Assembly (NCBI GenBank): GCA_044348085.1
Contig: JBIKTM010000001.1
Location: 1 to 64,000 of the forward strand
Source: Verrucolacustris sp044348085
Lineage (GTDB): Bacteria; Verrucomicrobiota; Verrucomicrobiia; Methylacidiphilales; Verrucolacustridaceae
Direction: 5' to 3'
DNA: 64,000 bases
Both the position numbers and the translations under genes were made by a program. A model generated the notes under the pieces. The model had not been told where the DNA came from, searched no databases, and was given only the letters and a program-made list of their open reading frames with translations. Positions 50,973 through 58,870 of this stretch are shown here, one piece after another. Position 1 is the stretch's first letter, and every line of letters starts with the position of its first letter.

Positions 50973-52714
50973 CACCCCGCCCTGCCAAACTTCTTCTCCA
51001 ACTCCCCCTTACTCAGCAAAATCATCGTCGGTCTTCCATGCGGACACGTATACGGAAGCTCACATGCCAACAGATCTGCCAGAAGACGCACCGCCTCTGC
51101 CTCATTCAGGCGATCATTTGCTTTAATCGCATGCCGACAAACCGTTTTTGCGATCACCTCCTCACTTAACTTTCGATCCTTCCGAGTTCCCGCCCCACCA
51201 GTTTCCAAATCCGCCACGACTCCACGCACAAAATCCTCTACTGCCAAGGTCTTGATTCGCGGTGGCAAAGCATCCACGAGAAAAGAGTTTCCGCCCATCG
51301 AGGAAATCCCCAGCCCAACTCGACCCAACTCCTCTAACTGTTGGTTTAAGAATTGAGCCTGCACAGGAGGGAACTCAACCGTCACGGGATACAACAACCT
51401 CTGACCCGAAACCTCCTCCTGCGCCACTTGCTTCAGAAGTTGCTCAAATAAAATCCGCTCATGCGCTGCATGCTGATCGATCAAAACCGCACCCCCATCC
51501 TTCTCTGCCACTACATACAAATGGTCGATCACCCCCAAATAACGCCAGCCCGCAGGGATTCCGCGTTTTGTCTCCACCTCGATTCCTAACGATCTCTCCA
51601 CCGCACCTCCAGAAGCCAGAGTTGCAGACAGGAGGGGCGAGGGCTGAGTCCAAGTCGAGTGAGTCGAAGACAGACTTGGAAAACTTGCGCTATGGATCGC
51701 TGGCAAAGGCAAGGGTCCAACCGATCCTCCTCGCAAAACCTCCGCCACCGCCCCACTCACAAACCGCCGCACATCCCCGTCCTGTCGAAACCGCACTTCC
51801 CTCTTCGCTGGATGAACATTTACATCCACTCCCGCAGGATCCACTTCAAGAAAAAGCACCGCCACAGGGAAGCGCCCCCTCATCAACGCATTGTGGTACC
51901 CCTCCAACAAGGCCGCGTTCAGGGTCATGTTCTGCACGGGCCTGCCATTCACAAAAAGAATCTGCTCCGCCCGAGTCGCCCGACTCACCCCAGGCCTGCC
52001 GATATATCCCTTCAAACTCATCCCCCCATCCTCGACATCCAGTGGTAACACCGATTCCCGCCACTCTTTTCCGAAAACCGCCATCAACCTCTCCTCCAGC
52101 CCAACCCTCGCCGTATCCTGCCAAAATACCGCACCATCCCGCCTCAATACCCAACTCACATCCGGCCGCGCCAATGCCGTCAACCGGATTCCCTGCTCGA
52201 TGTGACCCCACTCCGTCTCCTCCGTACGCAGGAATTTTCGTCTTCCAGGGACATGGGAAAAAAGCTGTCGCACCTCGATGCTCGTTCCCGTCGGGCAACC
52301 CGTTTGGCCAGCTCGAATCACTTTGCCACCGTCAATCACCACCTCCGTACCCTCAGCAGCCTCCGCCTCACGAGTCTTCAACGTAAACCGACTCACCGAC
52401 GCAATGCTCGGAAGAGCCTCCCCACGAAACCCAAAAGTTCGAATTCCAAGTAAATCAGATGCCTCCCGAATCTTACTCGTGGCATGACGCTCCAACGCCA
52501 AAAGTGCATCTTCAGGCCCCATTCCATGGCCATCATCCGTTACCCGAATCAAAGACCTCCCCCCCCTCTCCACACTGATCTCCACTTTCTTTGCCCCGGC
52601 ATCCAGAGAATTTTCGACGAGCTCCTTCACCACCGAGGCAGGCCTCTCCACCACCTCCCCTGCCGCAATTCGGTTGGCAACAACTTCCGCCAAAAGGCGG
52701 ATTCTCTGACTCAT
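50972..52714 (-). CDS. mutL: DNA mismatch repair protein MutL
   Basis: A 580-residue MutL. The GHKL ATPase domain has VVKELVENSLDAGA, TDDGHGM and IRTFGFRGEALPSI. The C-terminal dimer domain has the endonuclease metal motif DQHAAHERILFE, so this is the nicking type found in bacteria without MutH. It links MutS recognition to strand cutting. The start lies 12 bases after parB; the desulfurase-like gene is coupled downstream. Confidence 0.97.
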   Translation of the reverse strand: MSQRIRLLAEVVANRIAAGEVVERPASVVKELVENSLDAGAKKVEISVERGGRSLIRVTDDGHGMGPEDALLALERHATSKIREASDLLGIRTFGFRGEALPSIASVSRFTLKTREAEAAEGTEVVIDGGKVIRAGQTGCPTGTSIEVRQLFSHVPGRRKFLRTEETEWGHIEQGIRLTALARPDVSWVLRRDGAVFWQDTARVGLEERLMAVFGKEWRESVLPLDVEDGGMSLKGYIGRPGVSRATRAEQILFVNGRPVQNMTLNAALLEGYHNALMRGRFPVAVLFLEVDPAGVDVNVHPAKREVRFRQDGDVRRFVSGAVAEVLRGGSVGPLPLPAIHSASFPSLSSTHSTWTQPSPLLSATLASGGAVERSLGIEVETKRGIPAGWRYLGVIDHLYVVAEKDGGAVLIDQHAAHERILFEQLLKQVAQEEVSGQRLLYPVTVEFPPVQAQFLNQQLEELGRVGLGISSMGGNSFLVDALPPRIKTLAVEDFVRGVVADLETGGAGTRKDRKLSEEVIAKTVCRHAIKANDRLNEAEAVRLLADLLACELPYTCPHGRPTMILLSKGELEKKFGRAG

Positions 52715-52726
52715 ACTTTTCTCCTC

Positions 52727-53632
52727 CTACAGAGCGGGCCGAACCCCCAAATGCACAGACAACCTCTCCAACTCCTCAGGCGAAGTGTAAGGTAATTCAA
52801 TATGCCCCTTGCCTGCACTTCCTACGATTTTTGCCCGCGTGCCTGTTGCCCTTTGTAACTTTATCTCCAGATCCCGCCAATCCGCCGACTGCAAACCTCG
52901 TCCCTTTTTTCTGCCCCGAGTTCCATTTGTCTGCCGCCTCACCAGGGCCTCGGCCTGGCGAACGCTTAAACCTCGTTTCACCACTTCCCGTCCAATCGCA
53001 GTCTGCGCTGCGACCTCTCCTAAACCTAGAATGGCTTTTGCGTGGCCCACCGATAACTGCTTCGAGCGTAATAGGTCCCGCACCTCCTGGGGGAGGGATC
53101 GCAATCTCAGGGAGTTGGCGACCGTGGCCCGGTTTTTCCCCACTCGCTCCGCCACCTCTTCCTGCTTCAATCCAAAAGTTTCAATCAGTGTCGCATATCC
53201 GTCCGCCTCCTCCACAGGATCCAACTCCGCGCGTTGGAGATTCTCAATTAAGGCCAACTCCAAAACCTGCTGATCCGTCGCTTCACGAACGATAACTGGA
53301 ACTTTCGGTAAATTGAGTTTTTTTGCCGCACGCCAGCGTCGTTCTCCCGCAATCAGCTCATACCCATTTCCTTTGGGAGATCGGCGTACAATCAGGGGCT
53401 GGAAAATTCCGCGTGCCCGTATGGAATCCACAAGCTCACTAAGGTTTTCCTCCGCAAAAACGCGGCGGGGTTGGAATGGACTTGGAAGGACGTCGACAAC
53501 GGATAACTGAAGAATTTTCTCTCCATCCTCGCTTCTCACTACAGGTGAACTGAGTGGAGCCGTTCCTGGTGAAACTCCAGAGGTTCCGCCTAAAAGAGCA
53601 CCCAAACCTCTGCCTAACGGGGACTTCGCCAT
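52727..53632 (-). CDS. parB: Chromosome-partitioning protein ParB
   Basis: 301 residues from ATG 53632 (GTG three codons up is possible). It opens MAKSPLGRGLGALLG. The CTP-binding ParB domain has ELIAGERRWRA (boxes at 96-102) and ENLQR (130-134). A helix-turn-helix follows near 153-175 (LKQEEVAERVGKNRATVANS), and a short C-terminal dimer domain. It loads on parS sites near the origin. No parA is adjacent within the window, and no parS-like 16-base palindrome was noticed. Confidence 0.96.
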   Translation of the reverse strand: MAKSPLGRGLGALLGGTSGVSPGTAPLSSPVVRSEDGEKILQLSVVDVLPSPFQPRRVFAEENLSELVDSIRARGIFQPLIVRRSPKGNGYELIAGERRWRAAKKLNLPKVPVIVREATDQQVLELALIENLQRAELDPVEEADGYATLIETFGLKQEEVAERVGKNRATVANSLRLRSLPQEVRDLLRSKQLSVGHAKAILGLGEVAAQTAIGREVVKRGLSVRQAEALVRRQTNGTRGRKKGRGLQSADWRDLEIKLQRATGTRAKIVGSAGKGHIELPYTSPEELERLSVHLGVRPAL

Positions 53633-53717
53633 TCTCGCCACGCTAATGTTTGATATGCCCTCGTCAACCCAACCCCTGCATCCCCACGAATAACGTGGGA
53701 ACGAAAATTAGAGGAAC

Positions 53718-54596
53718 TCAGCTCTTCTGGGGTCGAAACTTGCGGAGAGCCAAAAACCCGAGAAAAAGAAGCCCACCCACAAAATAGTGCGACGAAGACG
53801 GCTCTGGCACCGCCACCGCCCCAATCTGATCAACGGCACTGGAGTAAGAGGAGATTCGAATAAAATAACTGTCATCCGAGTCTCGAGAGTTGAACTGGGT
53901 GCTCGCCAGTGAGTAACCACTATTTTGCACGTAGGCCCCCAGCCCAACCAAAACCCATTCACTCCCGATTTGACGAAAAAGGGCACTTCCCGAGTCGTAA
54001 ATCGTAAGGGCTGCTTCATTGGCCCCTACATTACTGTTGAACTGAGTCCGCAACAGATCGGAGGTGTATCCCGCCACTTGGACCCCGGTAATCGCTCCGT
54101 CCACAAGGTTGGTTCCCCACCTTTTGATCGCCGTCGTACTATCGCCCCAAGTTACCGGACTCGAACCTAAGAGGGAACTACTGGCCCGACCTACCCCATA
54201 CCCAACCAAATAAGAATTCCCCAAATCCCCCGAAGGATTGGTATTCAACCGGACCCCGCTCAGTCCGGGATCTGACGCCAAGCGCACCAGCTTCATATCC
54301 GCAGTCCCAATAGCTAGAGCGGGGGAAGAATCCAAAAGATAATCAACGAATCCAACCTTCACGCTCGTTAACGGACCCACATGCCCCGCCGTCAGCACAT
54401 ACCGATTCCCCAAATACACTCCAGTGCCGATCGGGCCCGACTCATTCCGCATCTGCACCACATTATCCCAAGGCAAACCCACTCCAGGGTTATCTAAATT
54501 GGCATCATTTCCTTGGCTAAAGAAAACAATCGCATTCGCAAAATCGATTTGAGCAAATAGAAAAAAAGCCCCTAAAAGCCAGTGAAACCGTCGCAT
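53718..54596 (-). CDS. PEP-CTERM trypsin-like serine protease
   Basis: A 292-residue secreted protein. It has a signal peptide (1-22). The chymotrypsin-type triad is His72 in VLTAGHVG, Asp100 in GTADMKLVRL and Ser202 in YDSGSALF. The C-terminus is a PEP-CTERM sorting signal: VPEPSS at 263-268, a hydrophobic helix (YFVGGLLFLGFLAL) and basic tail RKFRPQKS. Such proteins are cut and anchored by an exosortase, not seen here. Likely displayed at the surface or released. A 6-base-pair hairpin (CCCACG-AATAA-CGTGGG) follows at about 53686-53702, without a T-run. Confidence 0.88.
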   Translation of the reverse strand: MRRFHWLLGAFFLFAQIDFANAIVFFSQGNDANLDNPGVGLPWDNVVQMRNESGPIGTGVYLGNRYVLTAGHVGPLTSVKVGFVDYLLDSSPALAIGTADMKLVRLASDPGLSGVRLNTNPSGDLGNSYLVGYGVGRASSSLLGSSPVTWGDSTTAIKRWGTNLVDGAITGVQVAGYTSDLLRTQFNSNVGANEAALTIYDSGSALFRQIGSEWVLVGLGAYVQNSGYSLASTQFNSRDSDDSYFIRISSYSSAVDQIGAVAVPEPSSSHYFVGGLLFLGFLALRKFRPQKS

Positions 54597-54679
54597 ACGA
54601 TCAACTTAACTCCCCAAATCGAAATTTCAACTACCAGCCCAAAGACCGCCTCCTTTTGAGCCTAGCGTCTTTTGGGTGG

Positions 54680-56095
54680 TTATTTCTTGCCCGCTTTGTA
54701 CCCAAAGAGTCTTCGCCTCTGAATCAACTGAGCTACCTGAGGGGGGACATTCTCTTGCCACCCAGACTTTCCATTTCGAATACTGCGCAAAATCTCGGAG
54801 CTGGCACAGGACGGAAGATCTTTCTCGCCTCCCGCTAAATCAACAATTTTTCCCTGATGAATTAAAAAGTGGTACAGGTCTCGTGAGGCTCTTGGCACCG
54901 TCAAGGTATGTCCAGTGACATACTTGCCTGTGACTCCGTCATACCCAGGGTGCACAAACAGCTTTACCCCTTTGAGGAAGAGTCGACCCATTCCCTCCAA
55001 GATTCCTCCCGGCAAATCGCTATAAAATTCAGGATCTAAGATTTTACTTAACAGAGGCACCCCAAGCACAAAGCCCACAGAACCCTTCGTTCTCTGAGTC
55101 AAATAGTGAGCCAATCTGTGAAAACGAAAGATTCCCGTAACGAGGACCGTTCTCTTCAAGGCCCCAAGACAATCCACTCGGTCCAAAAAGTCCTCCGCTC
55201 CAGCTTTTCGGTGCCTGACAAGATTCCGCATGGTGATTTCACTAACCTCTACAACCTCTTTCCCCACATTCGCAGGATCCTTTCGAAAAAGGGCGGATGC
55301 TTTGTTCATCATCGTGAGATGAAAATTGGTAATCGGTCGATAGTGTCCACGCAGAAGGAGAATCGATTTTCCATAGAAACAATCCTCTGCCTCAAGATTC
55401 GCCCCCGATGCTGAAAAAAGAGCCACCGGGGTAAGTTGCTGATGAACCATCTTCAAGCTCATCAAGCGATTGTCTACTTTCGAGAAAATGGATCCCCGAA
55501 AATCGATCATATCTACTTCGACACGTCCGGGACGGATTCCGTCCATAAGATGAACCAAAATCTGTTCAGGTTTTCTCCAATGACAAAATGCCGCATGGAT
55601 TAAATTCACCCCCAAGATTCCCAACACCTCCATCTGTTCTGCGTTGGTATCATCCTTAAGCCGCACATGCAGGACAATGTTTCCTGGTGTTGCATTGGGC
55701 TCAGTCTGAAACCGAACTCCCATCCAACCCTTGCCGTCTCCTGGATGTTTATGACTACGAGCCGCCACAGTGTTGGCAAAGACAAAGAAGCGAGAGGAGT
55801 TCCCCCGCTCCTGTCCTAATCTCTCTAGAAGGAGGCGGTACTCATGATCCAGCATTTCCCAAAGCCGCTCGCGCGAAACAAAGCGATGAGCCGTTCCATA
55901 AATTGCGTTACTAAAAGTCATGTCATACGCCGACATGCTTTTCGCCACCGTTCCAGCCGCACCTCCCGCCTGAAAAAACCAGCGTGCAACCTCTTGCCCA
56001 GCCCCAATCTCGGCAAACGTGCCGTAATACTTGCCCGAAAAATTGATCTCCTTGGCTTTTTCGTCCGTCGTTTGCTGATGAACAATTCTTTTCAT
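54680..56095 (-). CDS. Conserved-looking cytoplasmic protein of unknown function
   Basis: 471 residues from ATG 56095, which overlaps the mpg stop (ATGA). There is no signal peptide and no membrane helix. Striking runs are NFSGKYYGTFAEIGAGQEVARWFFQ, GGAAGTVAKSMSAYDMTFSNAIYG near the N-terminus, LGVNLIHAAFCHW and VEVDMIDFRGSIF in the middle, and a late FVHPGYDGVTGKYVTGH. The many Gly and invariant-looking aromatic residues suggest an enzyme. I recall similar proteins under conflicting database names and do not assign a function. The end has the family-like RRRLFGYKAGKK. Confidence 0.8.
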   Translation of the reverse strand: MKRIVHQQTTDEKAKEINFSGKYYGTFAEIGAGQEVARWFFQAGGAAGTVAKSMSAYDMTFSNAIYGTAHRFVSRERLWEMLDHEYRLLLERLGQERGNSSRFFVFANTVAARSHKHPGDGKGWMGVRFQTEPNATPGNIVLHVRLKDDTNAEQMEVLGILGVNLIHAAFCHWRKPEQILVHLMDGIRPGRVEVDMIDFRGSIFSKVDNRLMSLKMVHQQLTPVALFSASGANLEAEDCFYGKSILLLRGHYRPITNFHLTMMNKASALFRKDPANVGKEVVEVSEITMRNLVRHRKAGAEDFLDRVDCLGALKRTVLVTGIFRFHRLAHYLTQRTKGSVGFVLGVPLLSKILDPEFYSDLPGGILEGMGRLFLKGVKLFVHPGYDGVTGKYVTGHTLTVPRASRDLYHFLIHQGKIVDLAGGEKDLPSCASSEILRSIRNGKSGWQENVPPQVAQLIQRRRLFGYKAGKK

Positions 56096-56697
56096 GCTCG
56101 TGCTCGGCTTACCCAAGGGTTACCGCGGACAGAAAATCGCCAAGGAAAGGAGGCGGCTGGTCCCGCATAAGAAACTCCCACCCTTCGTCCCGCTTGTATT
56201 TTAGTTCTGGGGTAACGCACCCCATCATCTTCGATCCGAATTGATCCGGAAACAAGATCACATCGATCCGCATCAGATTCGATTCCCATCGCCTCGGTCA
56301 GCGACCCTGGTCCAGCAGAAAGTCGAAAATCATCTACAGAAACACCCCGTCTGCGCGCCATCCTCTCCGCCCCCTCCATCGGCTCCACCCCGCGGATGAG
56401 AACTGCCGCAGGCCAACCCGTAGGGCCTGTCACCACATTGAACATTCGATGAATCCCATAGCACAAGTACACGTAAGCCGTTCCAGGAGCTCCAAACATC
56501 GATTCGTTACGTCTTGTTCTGCCGCGCCAGGCATGGGAGGCCCGATCTAGGCTGCCTCCATACGCCTCCGTCTCCACAATTCTGGCTCGGCAGAACCCCC
56601 CCTTGCCTCGAACCCAAAGAACTTTTCCTAATAATTGTTTCGCGACACAAACAGGATTCTTTTTTGAATAAAAGGCTTTAGGAAGAGTCCGTCTCAC
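56092..56697 (-). CDS. mpg: DNA-3-methyladenine glycosylase (AAG/MPG family)
   Basis: A 201-residue alkyladenine glycosylase. Family markers are VAKQLLGKVLW, ARIVETEAYGG with the catalytic Glu, GRTRRNESMFG, GTAYVYLCYGIHRMFNVV, AVLIRGVEP and LSAGPGSLTEAMGI. It excises alkylated purines in base excision repair. Both ends overlap neighbours by 4 bases, so yggS, mpg and the 471-residue gene form one coupled operon. Confidence 0.95.
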   Translation of the reverse strand: MRRTLPKAFYSKKNPVCVAKQLLGKVLWVRGKGGFCRARIVETEAYGGSLDRASHAWRGRTRRNESMFGAPGTAYVYLCYGIHRMFNVVTGPTGWPAAVLIRGVEPMEGAERMARRRGVSVDDFRLSAGPGSLTEAMGIESDADRCDLVSGSIRIEDDGVRYPRTKIQAGRRVGVSYAGPAASFPWRFSVRGNPWVSRARA

Positions 56698-57383
56698 GCG
56701 CTTCGGGGGCCGAAAAGTGCGGTTCCAATCCGTACGATCGTCGCACCCTCTGCGATTGCCACAGGAAAATCGTGACTCATGCCCATCGATAACTCGGGCA
56801 AATGCACCTCGTGGGTTTCTTGGAGACGATCCCGAATCTCCCGTAGTTTCGAAAAGAACGGCCGCGCCATCTCCGGATCTTCACGGAACGGTGGAATCGC
56901 CATCAATCCAATCACCTCCAAACGAGAGTGACCTTGAATCGATTTCAACAACTCCCCCACCCCTTCCGGGGGACACCCATGCTTGGCCGCCTCTTCCCCC
57001 ACATTTACTTCCAGCATGATACGCATCTTTTTTCCCGCCAACTCCAACCTTTTTTGCAGCTCCGTAGCCAACTCAAGCCGATCCACTGACTCCACCACAT
57101 CGAAACACTCGACCGCATCTTTCGCCTTGTTGGTTTGCAGACCTCCGATGAAATGCCACTCCCCACCCACGGGCATTTCTGGAATCTTCACTTTTGCCTC
57201 CTGAACCCGATTCTCCCCAAAAAGCCGATGTCCTAAACGCCAGATCACACGGATCTTTTCCGTCTCCATCTTCTTACTCACCGCCAGCATACGCACGGCT
57301 GCGGGATCCCTACCGACTTTCTCAGCCGATAAAGCGATCTGCTTCTGGATCGAGTGATAGTTTTGCTCAAGAAGGTCGCTCAT
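56694..57383 (-). CDS. YggS/PLPBP family pyridoxal-phosphate protein
   Basis: A 229-residue TIM-barrel protein that binds PLP in vitamin B6 homeostasis. The PLP lysine is in MLAVSKKME. Other markers are FGENRVQEA, WHFIGGLQTNKAK, VVESVDRLELA, SMGMSHDFPVAIAEGATIVRIGTALFG. It is the first gene of the coupled operon with mpg, divergent from lysR. Confidence 0.95.
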   Translation of the reverse strand: MSDLLEQNYHSIQKQIALSAEKVGRDPAAVRMLAVSKKMETEKIRVIWRLGHRLFGENRVQEAKVKIPEMPVGGEWHFIGGLQTNKAKDAVECFDVVESVDRLELATELQKRLELAGKKMRIMLEVNVGEEAAKHGCPPEGVGELLKSIQGHSRLEVIGLMAIPPFREDPEMARPFFSKLREIRDRLQETHEVHLPELSMGMSHDFPVAIAEGATIVRIGTALFGPRSA

Positions 57384-57400
57384 GATTAGCTAGGCTTGGT

Positions 57401-57428
57401 TTGCATTACGAATAAGGCTGGATAATAA
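57401..57428 (+). promoter_or_regulatory. Candidate lysR promoter
   Basis: TTGCAT at 57401-57406, 16 bases, TAATAA at 57423-57428, ending 10 bases before the ATG at 57439. No ribosome-binding site lies between. It sits in the 55-base gap between divergent yggS and lysR. Confidence 0.45.
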
Positions 57429-57438
57429 TACTGATCTT

Positions 57439-58371
57439 ATGCAAGTAGAGTCTTTTCGAGTGTTCCGAGATCTTGTCGAGACTCGCTCTTTTAGCCGGTC
57501 GGCCAGCCTGAATGGCATTACCCAATCTGCCGTAAGTCAGCAACTACGCTCCATCGAAGTCCGCTTTCGCGTTCCCCTTCTCGAGCGCACCAGCAAGCAG
57601 TTTGCCCTGACCCGTGAAGGCCAGCTTCTTTATGAGGCCAGTCGGGAAATCATTTCCTACTACCAAAGGTTTCAACATCAGTTGGAGGAGATGCGAAACA
57701 TCATCTCCGGAACCATCCGATTGGTCGCCGTTCCCAGCTTGGGTCTTCATGAACTACCTCCCTACATTAAAGATTTTCTCAAAGCGTTTCCCCAAGTCAA
57801 AATCCAGGTCGATTACCGCCGCTCCAACGAAGTGTACGAATCGGTTGCCGCGGGGGATGCCGACGTCGGCTTTGTCGCATTTCCATCTCCCCGAAAAGGC
57901 CTCAAGGTAGAAACGTTTAAGAAGGATACCCTCCACATCATTTGTGCCCCTGGCCATCCCCTTCTCAAAAAAGGTCCGATCAACCTTCCTGATCTTGCCC
58001 AGAGCAAGATCATATCGCTCGCCCCGGAAATGCCGACTCGCCAAGGACTCGACCGCATCCTTGCCACACGGGGTCTCAAATTCCAACCCATGATGGAATT
58101 CGATAATGTCGAAACACTGAAACAAGCGGTCGAAATTAATGCGGGAATAGCCTTCCTTCCCACCTCCGCGATCAGTACTGAACTAGCAAAAGGATCTCTG
58201 GTAATTCTGCCTCACCAAGGCCCCGAAATTATTCGGCCATTAGGAATCGTGTCTCGTTCCAGCCGAATGGTCTCTCCTGCTGTGAAGCGATTCCTCAAAG
58301 CCCTTAAAGTTCCGCGTGAAAGCACACCCAATTCCGCTTTGAAGGCCCCCACTCTTGTTCCCCATGAATAG
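57439..58371 (+). CDS. LysR-family transcriptional regulator
   Basis: A 310-residue regulator. The winged helix-turn-helix is at about 3-60 (FRDLVETRSFSRSASLNGITQSAVSQQLRSIE). The periplasmic-binding-protein-like effector domain runs from about 90 to 295 (IRLVAVPSLGLHELPPYIKDFL, GDADVGFVAFP). The pattern is nearest to the CysB/CbbR group; the effector is unknown. It overlaps the fur-type gene by 8 bases and is probably cotranscribed with it. Confidence 0.93.
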   Translation: MQVESFRVFRDLVETRSFSRSASLNGITQSAVSQQLRSIEVRFRVPLLERTSKQFALTREGQLLYEASREIISYYQRFQHQLEEMRNIISGTIRLVAVPSLGLHELPPYIKDFLKAFPQVKIQVDYRRSNEVYESVAAGDADVGFVAFPSPRKGLKVETFKKDTLHIICAPGHPLLKKGPINLPDLAQSKIISLAPEMPTRQGLDRILATRGLKFQPMMEFDNVETLKQAVEINAGIAFLPTSAISTELAKGSLVILPHQGPEIIRPLGIVSRSSRMVSPAVKRFLKALKVPRESTPNSALKAPTLVPHE

Positions 58372-58870
58372 TCCGACTACCGCACCAACCCATACCCCTC
58401 AGGCTCGCGCTTTTGAAACGATGCGCACGCAAGGGTTGCGCCTTACGTCCCAGCGTAAAACCATCACCGAGGTTGCTTTCGCCAATCGAGAACATTTCAC
58501 GGCTGAATCCCTTCTGGCAAAGTCCCGCAAAAAAGATGGCAAGGTCTCTCGGGCGACTGTCTACCGTACCCTCTCCTTTCTCGTCCGCGCAGGACTTCTA
58601 CGCCAAGTCGGCATCGGCCAATCCACCCCGCTGTACGATCCTAATTTTGCCGATCACCCCCGCCATGGACACTTTGTCTGTGTGGATTGCCAAAAGATTG
58701 TCGAGTTTCACGACCACTGCTTAGACGTGCGGGAATCGATTGTGACAAAGGATCACGGTTTCAGCCCGAAACGTGTGAATTTACAAATTGAGGCCACATG
58801 TGACGCCCTTCGGGACAAAGGGGTCTGCCCTCGAAACAGTCGGACTGTTAAGCCAGCTTCTAAAAAATAA
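58364..58870 (+). CDS. Fur-family metal-responsive repressor
   Basis: 168 residues from ATG 58364 (an in-frame TTG lies at 58355). The winged helix is about 20-85 (LRLTSQRKTITEVAF, VSRATVYRTLSFLVRAGL). The dimer domain has HPRHGHFVCVDCQKIVEFHDH, with Cys106-x2-Cys109 for structural zinc and His for the sensory metal. The second cysteine pair is widely spaced (Cys146, Cys155) instead of CxxC. Iron is the likely signal because the next genes encode a TonB uptake system with Fur-like operators; zinc is possible. Its end overlaps the receptor gene's end by 11 bases on the opposite strand. Confidence 0.9.
   Translation: MNSPTTAPTHTPQARAFETMRTQGLRLTSQRKTITEVAFANREHFTAESLLAKSRKKDGKVSRATVYRTLSFLVRAGLLRQVGIGQSTPLYDPNFADHPRHGHFVCVDCQKIVEFHDHCLDVRESIVTKDHGFSPKRVNLQIEATCDALRDKGVCPRNSRTVKPASKK

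Noticed and set aside
53686..53702. CCCACG-AATAA-CGTGGG as a CRISPR-like or parS element
   Set aside because: It is a single copy and does not match the 16-base parS pattern; no CRISPR repeats were seen in the window.
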